Positions 1 through 8,646 of a stretch of DNA of 64,000 nucleotides are shown piece after piece. The stretch spans positions 1 through 64,000 of the forward strand of contig NZ_JACGZW010000019.1 in NCBI RefSeq assembly GCF_014145675.1. Reading direction: 5' to 3'. The stretch comes from Amycolatopsis dendrobii (lineage in GTDB: Bacteria; Actinomycetota; Actinomycetes; Mycobacteriales; Pseudonocardiaceae). The position numbers were made by a program, and so were the translations under genes. How positions within the stretch are numbered: position 1 is the stretch's first letter; every line of letters begins with the position of its first letter. Under the pieces are notes generated by a model, which ran no database searches, was not told the DNA's origin, and saw only the letters and a list, made by a program, of their open reading frames with translations.

Positions 1-28
1 GAGGCTTCCTCTCACGACGCTCAACCGG

Positions 29-50
29 CCGTGAAGGGGCCCCTTCACGG
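29..50. repeat. 22-bp perfect palindrome
   Basis: The arms CCGTGAAGGGG and CCCCTTCACGG abut without a loop and are exact reverse complements. A related half (CCCTTCACGGG) follows about 20 bases later. No T-tract follows, so it reads as a dispersed intergenic palindrome rather than a classical terminator. Confidence 0.75.
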
Positions 51-110
51 ACACCTGTCCCCTCAAGGAGCCCTTCACGGGCCGCCTCGGCCGCCTTCGC
101 CGGGATGCGC

Positions 111-158
111 CCCAATGCGGCGTTGGGTGCATCCCATGCACCCAACGCCACATTGGGG
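111..158. repeat. CCCAATG-type inverted repeat, copy 1
   Basis: Two 22-base arms, starting CCCAATGCGGCGTTGGG and ending CCAACGCCACATTGGG, are separated by three bases and pair with one mismatch. The same sequence family recurs at 25483-25560, which shows it is a dispersed repeat and not a site private to one gene. Confidence 0.85.
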
Positions 159-511
159 TTTCTCAGTGGCGCTTGCGGCGGGCCGGACGCAGGGCGGTAA
201 GCCGCGCGGGTGCCTGGCGAGGCGCGGGTGAAGCCGCCCCCGGCCGATGCCCGCCGGTCCGGCCGGTGAGCACCGCAGGTGAGGGGAACCGTGAGGAATC
301 AAAGTCAATGAGGGTCCGCTCACGTACGTCGGCGGAGGCGGAGCCAGGCGCGAGGCGGAGCCGTGCGTTGCGCGTTGCCGCAGCGAGCCCGCACACCACA
401 GCTACTGAGAAAACCTCATTGAGGCTCGCGAACCGCAGCCGCCGCACCCGCCCATCGAGGCACCCCACGCCCCCGGGCGCAATGGCACCGCCAGGGCGAC
501 GAGCCGCCCCC

Positions 512-2035
512 TCACAACTGATCATCCAACTGCAAAGCGATCCACAACTCCGCCCGAACAGCCGGATCGTCCACCTCTCTCCCCAGCGCCTCGGCAACCT
601 TCCCCATCCGATACCGCAACGTATGCCGATGAATCCCCAACGCCGTAGCCGAAGCATCCGACTGCCCGTTGTGCGCCAGAAACGTCCGCAGCGTATGCCG
701 CAGATCGATCTTCGCCGACCCGGTCTTGTCCGTGACCGGCTCCAGCAACGCCCGGGCCCACCCCCGAACCTCGTCGTTGTCGAGAAACCGCATCAAGCCG
801 CTGGTAGCCACGTCCCCAGCACAAGTCAGCACCCCAGCACCCCCACGCGAACTGGTGAACACCGACCGAACCTGCTCCCAAGCCGCCGCCAGCTCCCCGG
901 GCGGAGTCGGATCACTGACCGCGCCCCGAGCCAGCGGAATCCGCCGCAGCAAGGCTTCCAACGTCCGCGTATCCCCCTCCGCAGGCGGCATCAACACCAC
1001 CACCCGCCCCCGCTCCCATTCGGCCACCAACGCCCGCAGACTCCGCAACCCGTGATCCCCCTCGGCATGCTCGAGCAACTCCCGCTCATGCCCGGACGGA
1101 ACCCCCAGAATCGCGACCCGAAGATCCCCCTCCGGAAAGTCGGTATCCAGCGCGTCCCCAATAGCCGTGGCCAGCCCGACATCCCCAGCCACAGCAGCCT
1201 TGAACACCGCCAGCCGATGCTGCCGCTCGCTGTCCAGCACCCCGCGCGCACTATGCAACTCAGCGCACAGCAACGACACCGCAGTAGTGACAATCGCCTG
1301 CTCGGCAGCAGTCAGCGGAGTAGACCGCCCCACCACGAGAAACCCCTGCACCCGCCCCCGCACCGCGAGCGGCAGCACGACCACCGACTCCCCCGCGATC
1401 GTCATGCTCAGACTCGCCGAATTGGCCCGGTCGCGCAGCCGCGGCAACTCGATCCGCACCCGCGCCACATGCATCCGCGCCGCGGGCACCCCCGCTCGAA
1501 ACCCGCCGGCAGCGTCCAGCAGCAACGTCCACCCGCGCACCGCCTTCGCCAGCCGCTCCGCGATCGCCCGAGCCGAGTACGGCGACAAGGACGCCCGGGT
1601 CAAATCCCGCTGCGCCGAAACCGCGTAGTTCAACTCCCGCTGCCGCTCATCGGACAGATGCCCGGCGACGAGACGGCTCAACGCGGCGAACCGGGTCGTC
1701 GCAGGCACCGCCAGTACGGGCAACCCAGCCTCGCTGGCCGCGTCCACTAGCGGCCGCGGCACATTCTGATAGAACGAACTGGCCCCGAACCCGAGCGCCA
1801 CCGCACCGCCAGCCACGAGCCGGTCCACGTACTCCCGGCTGGCCGCTTCGCCCAGCGCGAGCCGAGACCCAGTGGTAAGCACGAGCTCGCCGCCCTCAAG
1901 ATACGGCGAAGGATCGGGCAGCTCGCTGATCAACGCCCACGTGACCGCCCGGTCCACAGCTCCGGGCGCGCCTTCGGCGGCGAGTTCGAGACCGTGTTCG
2001 CCGCGTTCGAGCAGCATCTGGACCGTAAGCGGCAT
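512..2035 (-). CDS. PucR-family transcriptional regulator
   Basis: A 507-aa cytoplasmic regulator. Residues 1-130 match the PucR N-terminal domain (start MPLTVQMLLERG, then a GGELVLTTG segment). The last 60 residues form the PucR-type C-terminal helix-turn-helix (GIHRHTLRYRMGKV). The ATG at 2035 was chosen because the PucR domain begins there; the in-frame extension upstream is low-complexity. The gene is divergent from the KipI/KipA-like pair, with about 180 bases between. PucR proteins often activate purine, amine or amide nitrogen catabolism genes beside them, so control of the neighbouring pair is likely but inferred. The effector cannot be deduced. Confidence 0.9.
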   Translation of the reverse strand: MPLTVQMLLERGEHGLELAAEGAPGAVDRAVTWALISELPDPSPYLEGGELVLTTGSRLALGEAASREYVDRLVAGGAVALGFGASSFYQNVPRPLVDAASEAGLPVLAVPATTRFAALSRLVAGHLSDERQRELNYAVSAQRDLTRASLSPYSARAIAERLAKAVRGWTLLLDAAGGFRAGVPAARMHVARVRIELPRLRDRANSASLSMTIAGESVVVLPLAVRGRVQGFLVVGRSTPLTAAEQAIVTTAVSLLCAELHSARGVLDSERQHRLAVFKAAVAGDVGLATAIGDALDTDFPEGDLRVAILGVPSGHERELLEHAEGDHGLRSLRALVAEWERGRVVVLMPPAEGDTRTLEALLRRIPLARGAVSDPTPPGELAAAWEQVRSVFTSSRGGAGVLTCAGDVATSGLMRFLDNDEVRGWARALLEPVTDKTGSAKIDLRHTLRTFLAHNGQSDASATALGIHRHTLRYRMGKVAEALGREVDDPAVRAELWIALQLDDQL

Positions 2036-2126
2036 GGTGTCTCCCGGGGACGGATCCGGCGGCCGGAAGTGTAACCGCCGGTCCGCCCGGCCGCCGGGCG
2101 ATCGCCACCCGGACGAACCAACGTTC

Positions 2127-2156
2127 TGGACAAAACCCGGTGCTGGTGGGTAGAAA
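2127..2156 (+). promoter_or_regulatory. candidate promoter of the KipI/KipA-like pair
   Basis: TGGACA at 2127-2132 and TAGAAA at 2151-2156 are separated by 18 bases and lie about 60 bases before the ATG at 2217. A short dyad, GAAC-4-GTTC, at 2115-2126 touches the -35 side and could be a regulator site. The assignment rests on hexamer similarity only. Confidence 0.35.
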
Positions 2157-2216
2157 CCGTCCCGATCGGACTTCCCCGCCCCCGGATGTCCGGCGGCACA
2201 ACGGAAAGAGATCCCG

Positions 2217-3170
2217 ATGCCCGCAGCTGCCCCGTCCCGGCCGGACGTCACGTACCGGACCGCGGGCGATCGCGCGCTGCTGGTGGAGTACGGGCCGCCG
2301 CTGCCGGTCGACCTCGGGCTCAACTTCTTCGCGCACGCCTCGGCGCGGCGGCTGGAGGAAAACCCGGTGCGCGGGGTGCTGGAAGTCGCGCCGGGACTGC
2401 GTTCGCTGCTCGTGCACTACGACCCGGAAACGATCCGGCACGACGCCGTGATCGCCGCGATGGACCAGCTGCACCGCGAAATCCCCGAGCCCGGCTCGCT
2501 CGTGCTGCCGAGCCGCCGGGTGAAGCTCCCGATCGCGTTCGACGATTCGACGTCGCGGGAAGCCGTGGAGCGCTACCAGATCACCACGCGCCCGGACGCG
2601 CCCAACGCCGTCGACGGCAACAACGTCGACTATCTCGTGCGCTCCAACGGCCTGCCGAACCGCGAGGCGCTGTACTCCCGGATCCTGGAATCGCAGTGGT
2701 GGAACGCGTTCACCGGCTTCTACCCGGGCCTGCCGTCGCTGCTCCCCCTCGACCCGCGCTCCGAACTGGTCGCCCCGAAATACAACCCGGCGCGCTCCTG
2801 GACCCCCGAGGGCGCCGTCGCGTTCGGCGGCCCGTGCCTGGTGATCCACCCGATCGAATCGCCGGGCTCGTACCAGCTTTTCGGCCGGACGCTGCCGATC
2901 TGCGACCTCGTCCGCCGTCCGCGCGCGCACCGCGCGGACCCGATCCTGATCCATCCCGGCGACCGGATCTCCTTCTACCGCGTCGAAGAGGCGGAACTGA
3001 TCGAATTGCGCAGGCAGGTTTTCGAGGGCCGCTACGACTACGACATCGAACCCGGCCGGTACGCGGTCGCCGACCACCTCGCCGTGCAAGCCGATCCGGC
3101 GGTCGCGGCCGAGGCGGCCAAACGGCGCGCGGACCGGGTCGCCGCGCAGGAACTGGTGAAGATCCCGTGA
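2217..3170 (+). CDS. KipI/PxpB-like carboxyltransferase-domain protein
   Basis: A 317-aa protein of the CT_C_D family (KipI, 5-oxoprolinase subunit B, allophanate hydrolase subunit 1). The family core includes FTGFYPGLPSLLPLD near residues 170-190, and the C-terminal region has the family's GDRISFYRV segment. At 317 aa it is clearly longer than typical PxpB/KipI (about 220-240 aa). GGAAAGAG precedes the ATG. It overlaps the next gene by a GTGA junction, so the two are translationally coupled and probably form one enzyme. In PxpABC such pairs act with PxpA on 5-oxoproline; no pxpA is visible here, so the substrate may be another cyclic amide or a urea derivative. Confidence 0.85.
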   Translation: MPAAAPSRPDVTYRTAGDRALLVEYGPPLPVDLGLNFFAHASARRLEENPVRGVLEVAPGLRSLLVHYDPETIRHDAVIAAMDQLHREIPEPGSLVLPSRRVKLPIAFDDSTSREAVERYQITTRPDAPNAVDGNNVDYLVRSNGLPNREALYSRILESQWWNAFTGFYPGLPSLLPLDPRSELVAPKYNPARSWTPEGAVAFGGPCLVIHPIESPGSYQLFGRTLPICDLVRRPRAHRADPILIHPGDRISFYRVEEAELIELRRQVFEGRYDYDIEPGRYAVADHLAVQADPAVAAEAAKRRADRVAAQELVKIP

Positions 3171-4147
3171 CGCAGACCGCGGCTCTCGAAGTACTGGAAC
3201 CCGGCCTGCAGACGACCGTGCAGGACTATCCGGGCCGGCGCGGCAGGCAGTCATTGGGGTTCTTCCCTTCCGGTCCCGTCGATTCGCTCGCCTTCCGCCT
3301 GGCGAACCTCCTCGTCGGCAACCGCCCCGGCGCGGCCGCCCTGGAGATCCCGCTGGGCCGGTTCCAAGCAGGCGTCCTCGCCCCCGGCCGGATCGCCGTC
3401 ACCGGCCCGGAAACCACGGTCACCCTCAACGGATCCCCTGTCCCGCAATGGGAATCGGTCCCCGTGGAAACCGGCGACGTCCTGGCCTGCGAGGTCCTGC
3501 GCGGCCCCGGACACCGGCTGTACCTGGCACTGTCCGGCGGCATCGCGGTACCGGAGGTTTTCGGCTCCCGTTCGACCTTCCTGCTCGCCGGCATCGGCGG
3601 CCTCGACGGCCGAGCCCTGGAACGCGCGGACATCCTGGACACTTTCCCCGCCGCTCCTTCCCGGCCGCGCCGTCTCCCGGTCTCCTTGCGCCCGAGCTAC
3701 CCGACCGCCTGGGAAATCGAAATCCTCCGCGGCCCGCACGCCGACCCGGATTTCCTGACCGCGGAGGATTTCGCCGACTTCCTCGCCGCGTCCTGGCGCT
3801 GCGACCTGAGCTCGGACCGCGTCGGCATCCGGTTCAACCCGCACCGCTTCCGCTGGGCCCGCCCGTCCGGCGGCGTGGCGGGCGGGCACCCGTCGAACCT
3901 CCTGGACTCCAGCTACCCGCCCGGCGGCATCCTGGCGTACGGCGACGTGCTCACCGTGCTGGGCCCGGACAGCAACACCTCCGGCGGGTTCGCGGTGATC
4001 GCCACCGTCGCGTCGGCCTCGCTGTGGAAGGTCGGGCAGCTCCGGCCGGGGCGGGACACCGTGACGTTCCGGGAAATCCACCTGGACCAGGCAGCGGCGC
4101 TCAGTGCGCAGGTGAATCAGTTGCTGGACGTCAAGGCGCTGGCTTGA
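3167..4147 (+). CDS. KipA/PxpC-like carboxyltransferase-domain protein
   Basis: A 326-aa member of the KipA, 5-oxoprolinase subunit C and allophanate hydrolase subunit 2 family. It begins with the typical LEVLEPGLQTTVQDYPGRRG and carries the GFFPSGPVDS and LALSGGI segments; length is normal. The GTG start at 3167 overlaps the stop of the KipI-like gene by four bases. Its 3' end overlaps that of the convergent isochorismatase-family gene by 17 bases. It is predicted to form a heteromeric amidase-like enzyme with its partner. The true substrate is not shown by sequence. Confidence 0.88.
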   Translation: MTQTAALEVLEPGLQTTVQDYPGRRGRQSLGFFPSGPVDSLAFRLANLLVGNRPGAAALEIPLGRFQAGVLAPGRIAVTGPETTVTLNGSPVPQWESVPVETGDVLACEVLRGPGHRLYLALSGGIAVPEVFGSRSTFLLAGIGGLDGRALERADILDTFPAAPSRPRRLPVSLRPSYPTAWEIEILRGPHADPDFLTAEDFADFLAASWRCDLSSDRVGIRFNPHRFRWARPSGGVAGGHPSNLLDSSYPPGGILAYGDVLTVLGPDSNTSGGFAVIATVASASLWKVGQLRPGRDTVTFREIHLDQAAALSAQVNQLLDVKALA

Positions 4148-4874
4148 GTTTCGCTTCGCGGTGAAGGGTGTCGCCTTCGCTCAGGGCGGCGATGATCGCT
4201 TGGTGGTCCATGACCCTGCCGAACCCGCGCCGAATGGTACGGAGGGTGGCGCGGTGCGCTTCGGCGTTGTCGGTCGCGTTGACGTCCGAACCGAACACGA
4301 TGTGGTAACCGAGGAAGTATCCGGTTCGAGCGGTGGACTCGCAGCAGAAGTTGGTGAGCGTGCCGCACACGATCAACGTCCGAACTCCCTGGCACCGCAA
4401 CGCGTAGTCCAGATCGGTGCCCGCGAAGGAGTCGTACGTGTGCTTCGCTGAAATGACGCGTTCGTCCTCGCGCGGTTTCAGCCCGTGGTACAGCTTCGCT
4501 CCGGGCGTTCCCTCCGCGATCGCGCCGTTCGCGATCGGCGGCCAGAAGGCGTAAAAATCGTGCGCGACGTCCGGCGCGATCGTGTGCTCGGTGTACAGCA
4601 CCGGCACCCCGGCTTCCCGGCACGCGTCGATGAGCTTCTGTACCCGCGGCAGCTGCCGGTACGCCTCCGGCACCCGCATCGGCCCGTCGGGGCGGACGAA
4701 ATCCTCCTGGAGGTCCACCACGATCAGCGCGCATTCTTCGGGTTTGATCTCGAACGCCCAGTGCTTGTCGGTGTCGTAGTCCGCGTCGGCGGCCGCGATC
4801 TGCTCGCGTTCGCCGTCGAGAAGGTCCTCCTCGCCGCGGCCGTAAGCGTCCAGATACTCAATCGACGGATGCAC
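4131..4874 (-). CDS. isochorismatase-family cysteine hydrolase
   Basis: A 247-aa cysteine hydrolase. The family triad is visible: Asp in VVDLQEDF, Lys in SAKHTYDSF and Cys in GTLTNFCCEST, with the usual cis-peptide region before the Cys. The GTG at 4874 was chosen because AAGGAGGAGG lies just upstream inside the end of the transporter gene, which it overlaps by 17 bases. Relatives hydrolyse C-N bonds in ureidoacrylate (RutB), maleamate, N-carbamoyl compounds or biuret. As the last gene of the GntR-led operon it probably releases ammonia or carbamate from a ring-opened intermediate. The exact substrate is not inferable. Confidence 0.88.
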   Translation of the reverse strand: MHPSIEYLDAYGRGEEDLLDGEREQIAAADADYDTDKHWAFEIKPEECALIVVDLQEDFVRPDGPMRVPEAYRQLPRVQKLIDACREAGVPVLYTEHTIAPDVAHDFYAFWPPIANGAIAEGTPGAKLYHGLKPREDERVISAKHTYDSFAGTDLDYALRCQGVRTLIVCGTLTNFCCESTARTGYFLGYHIVFGSDVNATDNAEAHRATLRTIRRGFGRVMDHQAIIAALSEGDTLHREAKLKPAP

Positions 4875-6195
4875 GAACTTCCTCCTCCTTGCCCGCCGCC
4901 GAACCAAGGTCGACCGACTTCGTCTCCTTCGCGATCAGCGAGGCCACCAGCGAGATCAAGCCCATCACCGCCAAATAGACCCCGATCGCGTACCCGGTGC
5001 CGAACTTCGCGTACAACCCGATCGCGATGATCGGCGCGAGTGAACCGGCCAGCACCGACGCCAGGTTGTACGCCAGCGAAACCCCGGAATACCGCACCTC
5101 GGTCGGGAACAGTTCCGCGAAGAACGCCCCGATCACCGAGCTGTACGCGGCGAAGATCAGCAATCCGCCGGCCACCGCGACCGTGATCAGCCCAGGACTG
5201 CGCGTGTCGACCAGCGCGAAGAACACGAACGCCCACACGATCGTCGCCACCGAAGCGACCACGTAGATCGGCCGCCGTCCGATCCGGTCGGCCAGCAGGG
5301 CGAAAAGCGGAATCGTCACCACCGCACACGCCTGCCCGACCAGCACTGCCGTCAACCCGACCGAACTGTCCATTTTGAGCACAGTCGTGACATAAGTGAT
5401 CACGAACAACGAGAACAGGTAAAACCCGGCATTCTCCCCGAAACGAGTCGCCGCCGCGAGCAAAACGCTGCGCCAATGCTCGCGAACGACCACGCCGGCA
5501 GGAAGCCCCTTAGGCTTCGGCGCCTCCTTGAACAACGGTGTTTCCGCGACATAAAGCCGCAGCCACAAGCCGATCAGAACCAGCACCGCCGACAAGCCGA
5601 ACGCGATCCGCCAGCCCCAAGACAGGAACTGCGCCGACGGCATCACCGAGCCAAGCACCGCCAGCACCCCCGCGGCGAGCAGATTGCCCAGCGGCGGCCC
5701 GACATTCGGCCACGAAGACCAGAACGCCCGACGCGCACTGCCGCCGTGCTCGGACACCAGCAACACGGCCCCGCCCCATTCGCCGCCGAGCGCAAAGCCT
5801 TGCACCAGACGGCAGACGACGAGCAGCAACGGCGCCAGCACGCCGACCGCCTCGTAAGTGGGCAGCAAAGCGATCAAGAACGTCGAAGCACCCATCAAAA
5901 GCAGACTCGCGATGAGCGTCGACCGCCGTCCCTTCCGGTCGCCGAGGTGGCCGAGCACGACCGCGCCCAGCGGCCGCGCGAGGAATCCGACCGCGTAGGT
6001 GGCGAAAGCGAGAACCGTGCCGACCAACGGGTCGTGCGACGGGAAATACAGTTTGTTGAAGACCAAAGTGGACGCGGTGCCGTACAGGAAGAAGTCGTAC
6101 CATTCGACGGCGGTGCCGGCGAGACTCGACGCCGCCACCACCCCCAGCCGCGTGTGCGGGCGTTTTCTGTTACGTTCGCGAGAGGTATCGGCCAT
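4858..6195 (-). CDS. MHS-family MFS transporter
   Basis: A 445-aa inner-membrane protein of the metabolite:H+ symporter branch of the major facilitator superfamily. It shows the family start SSLAGTAVEWYDFFLYGTA, the loop GHLGDRKGRR and the segment GFALGGEWGGAVLL, with about 12 hydrophobic segments. Such transporters import organic acids and aromatic acids. It is followed by and overlaps the isochorismatase-family gene. A 108-base gap with a strong hairpin separates it from the flavin reductase upstream, so it may be transcribed at a different level from the enzymes. It is probably the uptake system for the pathway substrate. Confidence 0.9.
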   Translation of the reverse strand: MADTSRERNRKRPHTRLGVVAASSLAGTAVEWYDFFLYGTASTLVFNKLYFPSHDPLVGTVLAFATYAVGFLARPLGAVVLGHLGDRKGRRSTLIASLLLMGASTFLIALLPTYEAVGVLAPLLLVVCRLVQGFALGGEWGGAVLLVSEHGGSARRAFWSSWPNVGPPLGNLLAAGVLAVLGSVMPSAQFLSWGWRIAFGLSAVLVLIGLWLRLYVAETPLFKEAPKPKGLPAGVVVREHWRSVLLAAATRFGENAGFYLFSLFVITYVTTVLKMDSSVGLTAVLVGQACAVVTIPLFALLADRIGRRPIYVVASVATIVWAFVFFALVDTRSPGLITVAVAGGLLIFAAYSSVIGAFFAELFPTEVRYSGVSLAYNLASVLAGSLAPIIAIGLYAKFGTGYAIGVYLAVMGLISLVASLIAKETKSVDLGSAAGKEEEVRASVD

Positions 6196-6250
6196 TTCGG
6201 CTCCTGTGGTCGGAGGGTCCGTGACGCGGATGAAGTGCTGATGCCGGAAG

Positions 6251-6280
6251 CCTCGGTGGCTGTTGGCGCAGCCACCGAGG
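6251..6280 (-). terminator. hairpin inside the GntR-led operon
   Basis: CCTCGGTGGCTG at 6251-6262 pairs perfectly with CAGCCACCGAGG at 6269-6280 across a 6-base loop. A second small hairpin, GTTCCC/GGGAAC, lies next to it at about 6284-6299. No T-run follows. It could be an attenuating or mRNA-stabilising element between the enzyme genes and the transporter pair. Confidence 0.55.
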
Positions 6281-6303
6281 CGGGTTCCCCCCTGGGAACA
6301 ACC

Positions 6304-6822
6304 TCAGAAGAACCAGTGCACGGGCTCGTCGGCCCGGTCGGCGAGGTCCGCGAACCGTCCCCCGTGGAACGCCAGCGGGTCGCCGTCGCGCTCGCACACG
6401 CTGCGCACGTGCCCGAACACGACCACGTGGTCGCCGGCGACCAGATGCCGTTCGACGTCGCATTCGAGGTGCGCGAAGGCATCCGGGATCACCGGCACGC
6501 GATGCCTGCCTTCGGTCACCTCCAGCCCGGCGAAATGGTCCTCGCCGCGGCGGGCGAAGCGGAGCGCGAGCTGTTCCTGCCGCGCGGACAGGATGTTGAC
6601 CGCGAACCGGCCCGCCTCGACGACCGCGTCGGTGCTGCGCGCGCCGGTCGTCAGGCACACCAGCAGCAGCGGCGGGTCGAGCGAAACCGACGTCAGCGAG
6701 TTGACGGTCATCCCGTGCGGCACCCCCGCCGCCCGGGTGGTGACCACCGCGACGCCGGTCGCGAAACGCCCCATCGTGCGGCGCATCGTCATCGGGTCGA
6801 CCTCGGCCGAGGAAGTGATCAT
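6304..6822 (-). CDS. flavin reductase, HpaC/RutF-like
   Basis: A 172-aa flavin reductase. The family pattern is present: MGRFATGVAVVTTR at the start, HGMTVNSLTSVSLDPPLLLVCL in the flavin-binding core and GRFAVNILS further on. It reduces FMN or FAD with NAD(P)H and passes the reduced flavin to a partner oxygenase. The obvious partner is the HpaB-type hydroxylase two genes upstream in the same operon. Length matches the family (about 160-175 aa), and the gap from the cupin gene is 22 bases. Confidence 0.9.
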   Translation of the reverse strand: MITSSAEVDPMTMRRTMGRFATGVAVVTTRAAGVPHGMTVNSLTSVSLDPPLLLVCLTTGARSTDAVVEAGRFAVNILSARQEQLALRFARRGEDHFAGLEVTEGRHRVPVIPDAFAHLECDVERHLVAGDHVVVFGHVRSVCERDGDPLAFHGGRFADLADRADEPVHWFF

Positions 6823-6844
6823 GACGTTCTCCTTGCGAAGGGGC

Positions 6845-7189
6845 TCAGGCGGGGTAGCGGACCTCGAACGTGACGACCCCCTCGTCGGTCCGCCACGGGC
6901 CGTGCGGCATGCCCGGCGGACGGCAGGCGTACATCCCCGCGGTGAACGTCCGGCCGAGCGTGAGGTCGGTGAACGAGCCCTCGAGAATGTAGACCTCCTC
7001 CCAGAAATCGTGTTTCTGCACGCCCATCGGCGTCGAATCGGCGCCCGGCTCGTACCGCAGGATCCGCGTCGCCACCCCGCTTTCCGGGTCCTTGGCGAGA
7101 ATCCGCTCGGTGATCTTCGGGTCGTCGCCGGGGCACACCGTGAAGGCGACGTCGGTCACCGGGAAGAATTCGTGTTCCGGTTTGCTCAT
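6845..7189 (-). CDS. small cupin protein
   Basis: A 114-aa single-domain cupin. Likely metal ligands are the His and Glu residues in KHDFWEEVYILEG and the His in PPGMPHGPW. The ATG at 7189 overlaps the stop of the hydroxylase gene as ATGA, showing translational coupling. It could be a small dioxygenase, an isomerase or a hydrolase acting on the hydroxylated product, or a non-catalytic accessory protein. The fold is clear but the reaction is not. Confidence 0.8.
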   Translation of the reverse strand: MSKPEHEFFPVTDVAFTVCPGDDPKITERILAKDPESGVATRILRYEPGADSTPMGVQKHDFWEEVYILEGSFTDLTLGRTFTAGMYACRPPGMPHGPWRTDEGVVTFEVRYPA

Positions 7190-8646
7190 CGGGTGATCGC
7201 TCCGTCGAGGTCGTAGCTGGCAAGGAAGGCGTCGATGTCGCCGAGCGCGCCGTCGAAGCCGTAATTGCGGTAGGCGTAGCCCTTCACCACGAACGGCGCG
7301 CCGGCGTAGAACATCTCGTACTGGTGGTGGCGGCCGGCGAACTCGCTGCCGACGACGTCCCAGGCGAGCTTGAACAGCTTCACCCGCTCCTCGGCGGGCG
7401 CGGACGGGCTGTAGATGTATTTGTCGATATCGGCGCGGGTCTCCGGGTTCGTCAGGTCCGCGACGCTGGAGGGCACCTGCAGCACGCCGCCGCCGACCAG
7501 GTCGCGCAGGATCGCCAGCAGCCGCGGATACAGTTCGGCCTGCAGCCCCATCGCGCCGTACACCGCGCGGGAACCGGGCCGCCACATGCCGTTCCCGTCT
7601 GGTTCCGCGGTGTATTCCGCCGCCAGCACGGCCGATTCCACAATGGACGCGAGACTCGCCAGCTCGCCGAGCTTCTCGACCACGCCGGGGAATTTGTCGA
7701 CTCCGTTCACCGCCGCGACCTTGCGCGCGAGCCCGGCGATGAACTGCGTCTTCACCATGAACCGGATCTGCGCCTGCCAGTTCCCGAACACGTGCGCACC
7801 GGTGTCGAAGAACTGCCGCCGCAGTCCCGCGACATCGCGGTAAACGAACACCCGGTCCCACGGAATGAAGACGTCGTCGAAGACCACCAGCGCGTCGGTT
7901 TCGTCGTAGCGCGAGGTGAGCGGATAGTCGTATTCACTCGTGGCAGCCGGGGCGTACGGACGGCGGCAGTAGAGCTTAAGTCCTTCCGCGTCAACGGGAA
8001 CCGCGAAGCCGAGCGCGAAGTCGGCGTCCTCCGGTCCGAGCGGCTTGATGCAGGACACGAAGATCTCGTCAGCCACCGCACCGCCGGTCGCGAGCATCTG
8101 CGCACCGCGGATCACGATGCCGTCCTCGCGCTCTTCCGCGACTCCCGCCTGGATCAGGTCGCCTTCCCAGGCGTGCGCGGTAGTCGCCCGCGAAACCTGC
8201 GGCGGAATGATCGCGTAGGAGACGTACAGGTTCTCCTCCAGCACGCGCTTGTGGTACGCGGCGATGTTGGCCGAGAAGTCCCGTTCCCCTTGCGAAAACG
8301 CCTCCGGATGCGCGGAGAACGCCGCGACGAACGCCCCCACGTGGTCCGGGCTGCGGCCGACCCAGCCGTGCGTGTGCCGCGCCCAGGCGGTCGCCGCTTC
8401 GCGGTACGCCTTCAGGTCTTCCCGGCTGCGCGGCGGCGTGAACAGCCGGTTCACAGTGGACCCGCTCGCCGGGTCGGTGACCGAGATGCCGGATTCCGGA
8501 TCGGCCGCGAGATCGAACAATTCCGCGATGGTCTTCGCGATCGGCGCGAACGCCGGGTGGTGGGCGACGTCCTCGACCGGCGCGCCGTCGAGGTAGATCC
8601 GCCGGGGGCCTTTCAGTGCGGCCAGATAGTCGGCTCCGCTGCGCAT
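7186..8646 (-). CDS. HpaB-type flavin-dependent hydroxylase
   Basis: A 486-aa oxygenase of the 4-hydroxyphenylacetate 3-monooxygenase (HpaB/PvcC) family, which uses reduced FAD to hydroxylate phenols and some N-heterocycles. It shows the family segments SYAIIPPQVSR, DVFIPWDRVFVYRD, HVFGNWQAQIRFMVK and the C-terminal GRHHQYEMFYAGAPFVVK. The ATG at 8646 shares one base with the stop of the DUF2848 gene. The flavin reductase in the same operon would supply reduced flavin. Neighbouring C-N hydrolases point to a nitrogen-bearing substrate rather than simple 4-hydroxyphenylacetate; that is inference. Confidence 0.92.
   Translation of the reverse strand: MRSGADYLAALKGPRRIYLDGAPVEDVAHHPAFAPIAKTIAELFDLAADPESGISVTDPASGSTVNRLFTPPRSREDLKAYREAATAWARHTHGWVGRSPDHVGAFVAAFSAHPEAFSQGERDFSANIAAYHKRVLEENLYVSYAIIPPQVSRATTAHAWEGDLIQAGVAEEREDGIVIRGAQMLATGGAVADEIFVSCIKPLGPEDADFALGFAVPVDAEGLKLYCRRPYAPAATSEYDYPLTSRYDETDALVVFDDVFIPWDRVFVYRDVAGLRRQFFDTGAHVFGNWQAQIRFMVKTQFIAGLARKVAAVNGVDKFPGVVEKLGELASLASIVESAVLAAEYTAEPDGNGMWRPGSRAVYGAMGLQAELYPRLLAILRDLVGGGVLQVPSSVADLTNPETRADIDKYIYSPSAPAEERVKLFKLAWDVVGSEFAGRHHQYEMFYAGAPFVVKGYAYRNYGFDGALGDIDAFLASYDLDGAITR

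Larger units (their letters stand above)
1..511. other. gene-free left edge with two hairpin repeats
   Basis: I see no convincing gene here. The stretch holds two inverted repeats, listed separately, and then about 350 bases of GC-rich sequence. The frames that stay open across it run antisense into the regulator that follows and resemble no known family. It lies downstream of that minus-strand regulator, so its terminator may be here, but no T-tract is visible. Confidence 0.5.

Noticed and set aside
173..1750. A 525-codon plus-strand frame over the PucR gene
   Set aside because: Arg/Pro/His-rich shadow of the regulator on the other strand, no family similarity.
2217..4147. Naming the KipI/KipA-like genes pxpB and pxpC
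   Set aside because: The required pxpA partner is not seen and the first protein is unusually long, so the substrate is uncertain.
7186..8646. Assignment of the hydroxylase as hpaB for 4-hydroxyphenylacetate
   Set aside because: The family also hydroxylates other phenols and heterocycles, and the neighbouring genes do not include the homoprotocatechuate pathway.
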